In this document: positions 5,137 to 6,302 of the stretch, piece after piece
How positions within the stretch are numbered: position 1 is the stretch's first letter
Layout of the letters: each line of letters begins with the position of its first letter
DNA from: Bacteroidales bacterium UBA1266
GTDB taxonomy: Bacteria > Bacteroidota > Bacteroidia > Bacteroidales > WCHB1-69
Length of the DNA: 6,302 nt
Reading direction: 5' to 3'
Assembly: GCA_002308135.1 (NCBI GenBank)
Contig: DBVK01000158.1
Location: forward strand, 1,176-7,477
The notes under the pieces: model-generated
Databases searched by the model: none
The model's input: only the letters and a program-made list of their open reading frames with translations
Told to the model about the DNA's origin: nothing
Translations under genes and position numbers: made by a program

Positions 5137-6302
5137 ATGGAATATAATTTCAATGAGATAGAGAAAAAATGGCAGGCCCGCTGGGCGGCAGGGAAAACAT
5201 TTGCAGCGTCCAACCGCTCCGACAAACCCAAATTCTACATTTTGGACATGTTCCCCTACCCCTCCGGTGCGGGATTGCACGTCGGACACCCCTTAGGCTA
5301 TATTGCCAGCGACATTTATGCGAGATACAAACGCCAGAAAGGCTTCAACGTGCTCCATCCCATGGGATACGATGCCTACGGGCTGCCTGCGGAGCAGTAC
5401 GCCATTCAGACCGGGCAGCATCCGGCGGTGACCACTGAGCGCAACATCAACCGCTACCGCGAACAGCTGGACAAACTGGGGCTCTCCTTCGACTGGGACA
5501 GGGAAGTGCGCACCTGCGACCCCAAGTATTACAAATGGACCCAATGGACGTTCATCCAATTGTTCCAGCATTATTACGATAACGATGCACAAAAGGCGCT
5601 TCCCATAGCAAAACTCATACAAACCTTTGAAAAAGAGGGAAATCAAAACGTACACGCAGCCTGCGACGAGAAAACCCCGGAGCTGACGGCGGAAAACTGG
5701 TCCCGCTTTTCCGAAAAGGAGCAACAGGAATTCCTGATGCACTACCGTTTGGCCTATCTGTCGGACAGCATGGTCAACTGGTGCGCCGAGCTGGGCACCG
5801 TGCTTGCCAACGACGAGGTGGTGAACGGGGTTTCCGTGCGTGGAGGCTATCCGGTGGAACGCAAACTGATGCGCCAATGGTCACTGCGGGTGACGGCATA
5901 CGCCGAACGCCTGCTCGCCGGCTTGGACCAGGTGGAGTGGTCGGATTCCCTGAAAGAGATACAACGCAACTGGATAGGACGTAGCGAAGGTGCGTCCGTA
6001 TTCTTTCCCATAGAAGGAAAGCAACACAGCTTTGAAATTTTCACCACCCGCCCCGACACCATTTTCGGTGTGACCTTTATGGTGCTGTGTCCGGAACACG
6101 AGATGATCGGCCAAATCACCACACCGGAACAGCAAGCCGAAGTGGAGGCCTACGTCACTTGGGCCAAGAACCGCTCCGAACGCGAACGCCAGGCGGAGGT
6201 GAAAAAAGTGAGCGGTGTCTTCACCGGTGCGTATGCCACCAACCCCTTGAACGGAGAACGCATTCCAATATGGGTTTCCGACTATGTGCTGGCCGGTTAC
6301 GG
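5137..6302 (+). CDS. leuS: Leucyl-tRNA synthetase, N-terminal part (3' end outside window)
   Basis: The frame from ATG 5137 is open to the window edge (388 full codons), a little under half of a normal LeuRS. The enzyme attaches leucine to tRNA-Leu using ATP in the cytoplasm. The catalytic Rossmann fold starts with [18 protein letters not shown] (38-55), containing the class I HVGH signature (48-51). [17 protein letters not shown] (74-90) is the typical LeuRS block. [15 protein letters not shown] (214-228) and [20 protein letters not shown] (241-260) lead into the CP1 editing domain, with the threonine-rich TTRPDT (303-308) and the conserved D382 in SDYVLAGY at the window end. Compared with the E. 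coli enzyme there is an extra segment at about 147-212, and the zinc-binding cysteine cluster after VLANDEV is replaced by [11 protein letters not shown], leaving only C216. Both traits fit Bacteroidota LeuRS as I know it. The KMSKS loop is beyond the window. Confidence 0.97.
   Translation, partial: MEYNFNEIEKKWQARWAAGKTFAASNRSDKPKFYILDMFPYPSGAGLHVGHPLGYIASDIYARYKRQKGFNVLHPMGYDAYGLPAEQYAIQTGQHPAVTTERNINRYREQLDKLGLSFDWDREVRTCDPKYYKWTQWTFIQLFQHYYDNDAQKALPIAKLIQTFEKEGNQNVHAACDEKTPELTAENWSRFSEKEQQEFLMHYRLAYLSDSMVNWCAELGTVLANDEVVNGVSVRGGYPVERKLMRQWSLRVTAYAERLLAGLDQVEWSDSLKEIQRNWIGRSEGASVFFPIEGKQHSFEIFTTRPDTIFGVTFMVLCPEHEMIGQITTPEQQAEVEAYVTWAKNRSERERQAEVKKVSGVFTGAYATNPLNGERIPIWVSDYVLAGY

Noticed and set aside
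4996..5289. N-terminal extension of the TolC-family protein up to 5289
   Set aside because: It would overlap the leuS start on the opposite strand, cross the intergenic hairpin and bury the signal peptide that begins at 4995.
5293..5877. A 194-codon open frame on the minus strand
   Set aside because: It is antisense to leuS within conserved catalytic motifs and has no independent support.
1..6302. CRISPR arrays, tRNA or rRNA genes, insertion sequences, phage or defence genes
   Set aside because: No regularly spaced repeats, cloverleaf sequences, transposase motifs or terminal inverted repeats were found on either strand.

Overview
The window looks like a chromosomal segment from a member of the Bacteroidota, most likely the order Bacteroidales. 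The evidence is threefold. The LeuRS and superoxide dismutase are of the type found in Bacteroides, Porphyromonas and Parabacteroides. The anti-sigma-like protein carries the gliding-motility / type IX secretion (T9SS) type-B C-terminal signature. Genes lack strong Shine-Dalgarno sequences, and A/T-rich leaders carry TTTGCA boxes. I do not claim a genus. Two independent T9SS-type C-terminal sequences, one of them a probable remnant, suggest a lineage that has or had a T9SS.

Layout. Positions 1-2705 hold three genes on the minus strand. In transcription order they are a beta-CASP/RMMBL metallo-hydrolase (2705-1305), an ECF sigma factor (1254-685), and a membrane-anchored anti-sigma-like protein (681 to beyond position 1). 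That last protein has no stop codon inside the window. It is the most interesting gene here, because an anti-sigma-type N-terminus and transmembrane helix are joined, through a long low-complexity linker, to a domain normally used as a T9SS type-B sorting signal. The sigma and anti-sigma genes are separated by 3 nt and must be one operon.

The gap 2706-3081 contains the presumed promoter region of the metallo-hydrolase, a short coding-like fragment on the plus strand that resembles the end of a T9SS type-A cargo protein, and the leader of the next gene. Position 3082-3672 (+) is an Fe-type or cambialistic superoxide dismutase. Its stop overlaps the stop of a convergent TolC-family outer-membrane efflux protein (4995-3667, minus) that has no pump partners beside it. 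A 141-nt divergent intergenic region follows, with a perfect inverted repeat and a TTTGCA box. Then leuS starts at 5137 (+) and runs off the end of the window inside its editing domain.

The genes do not form one pathway. leuS and the SOD are housekeeping or stress genes and the TolC gene stands alone. The sigma / anti-sigma pair is a self-contained signal-transduction unit whose periplasmic part may sense something related to envelope assembly or T9SS; this last point is inference.
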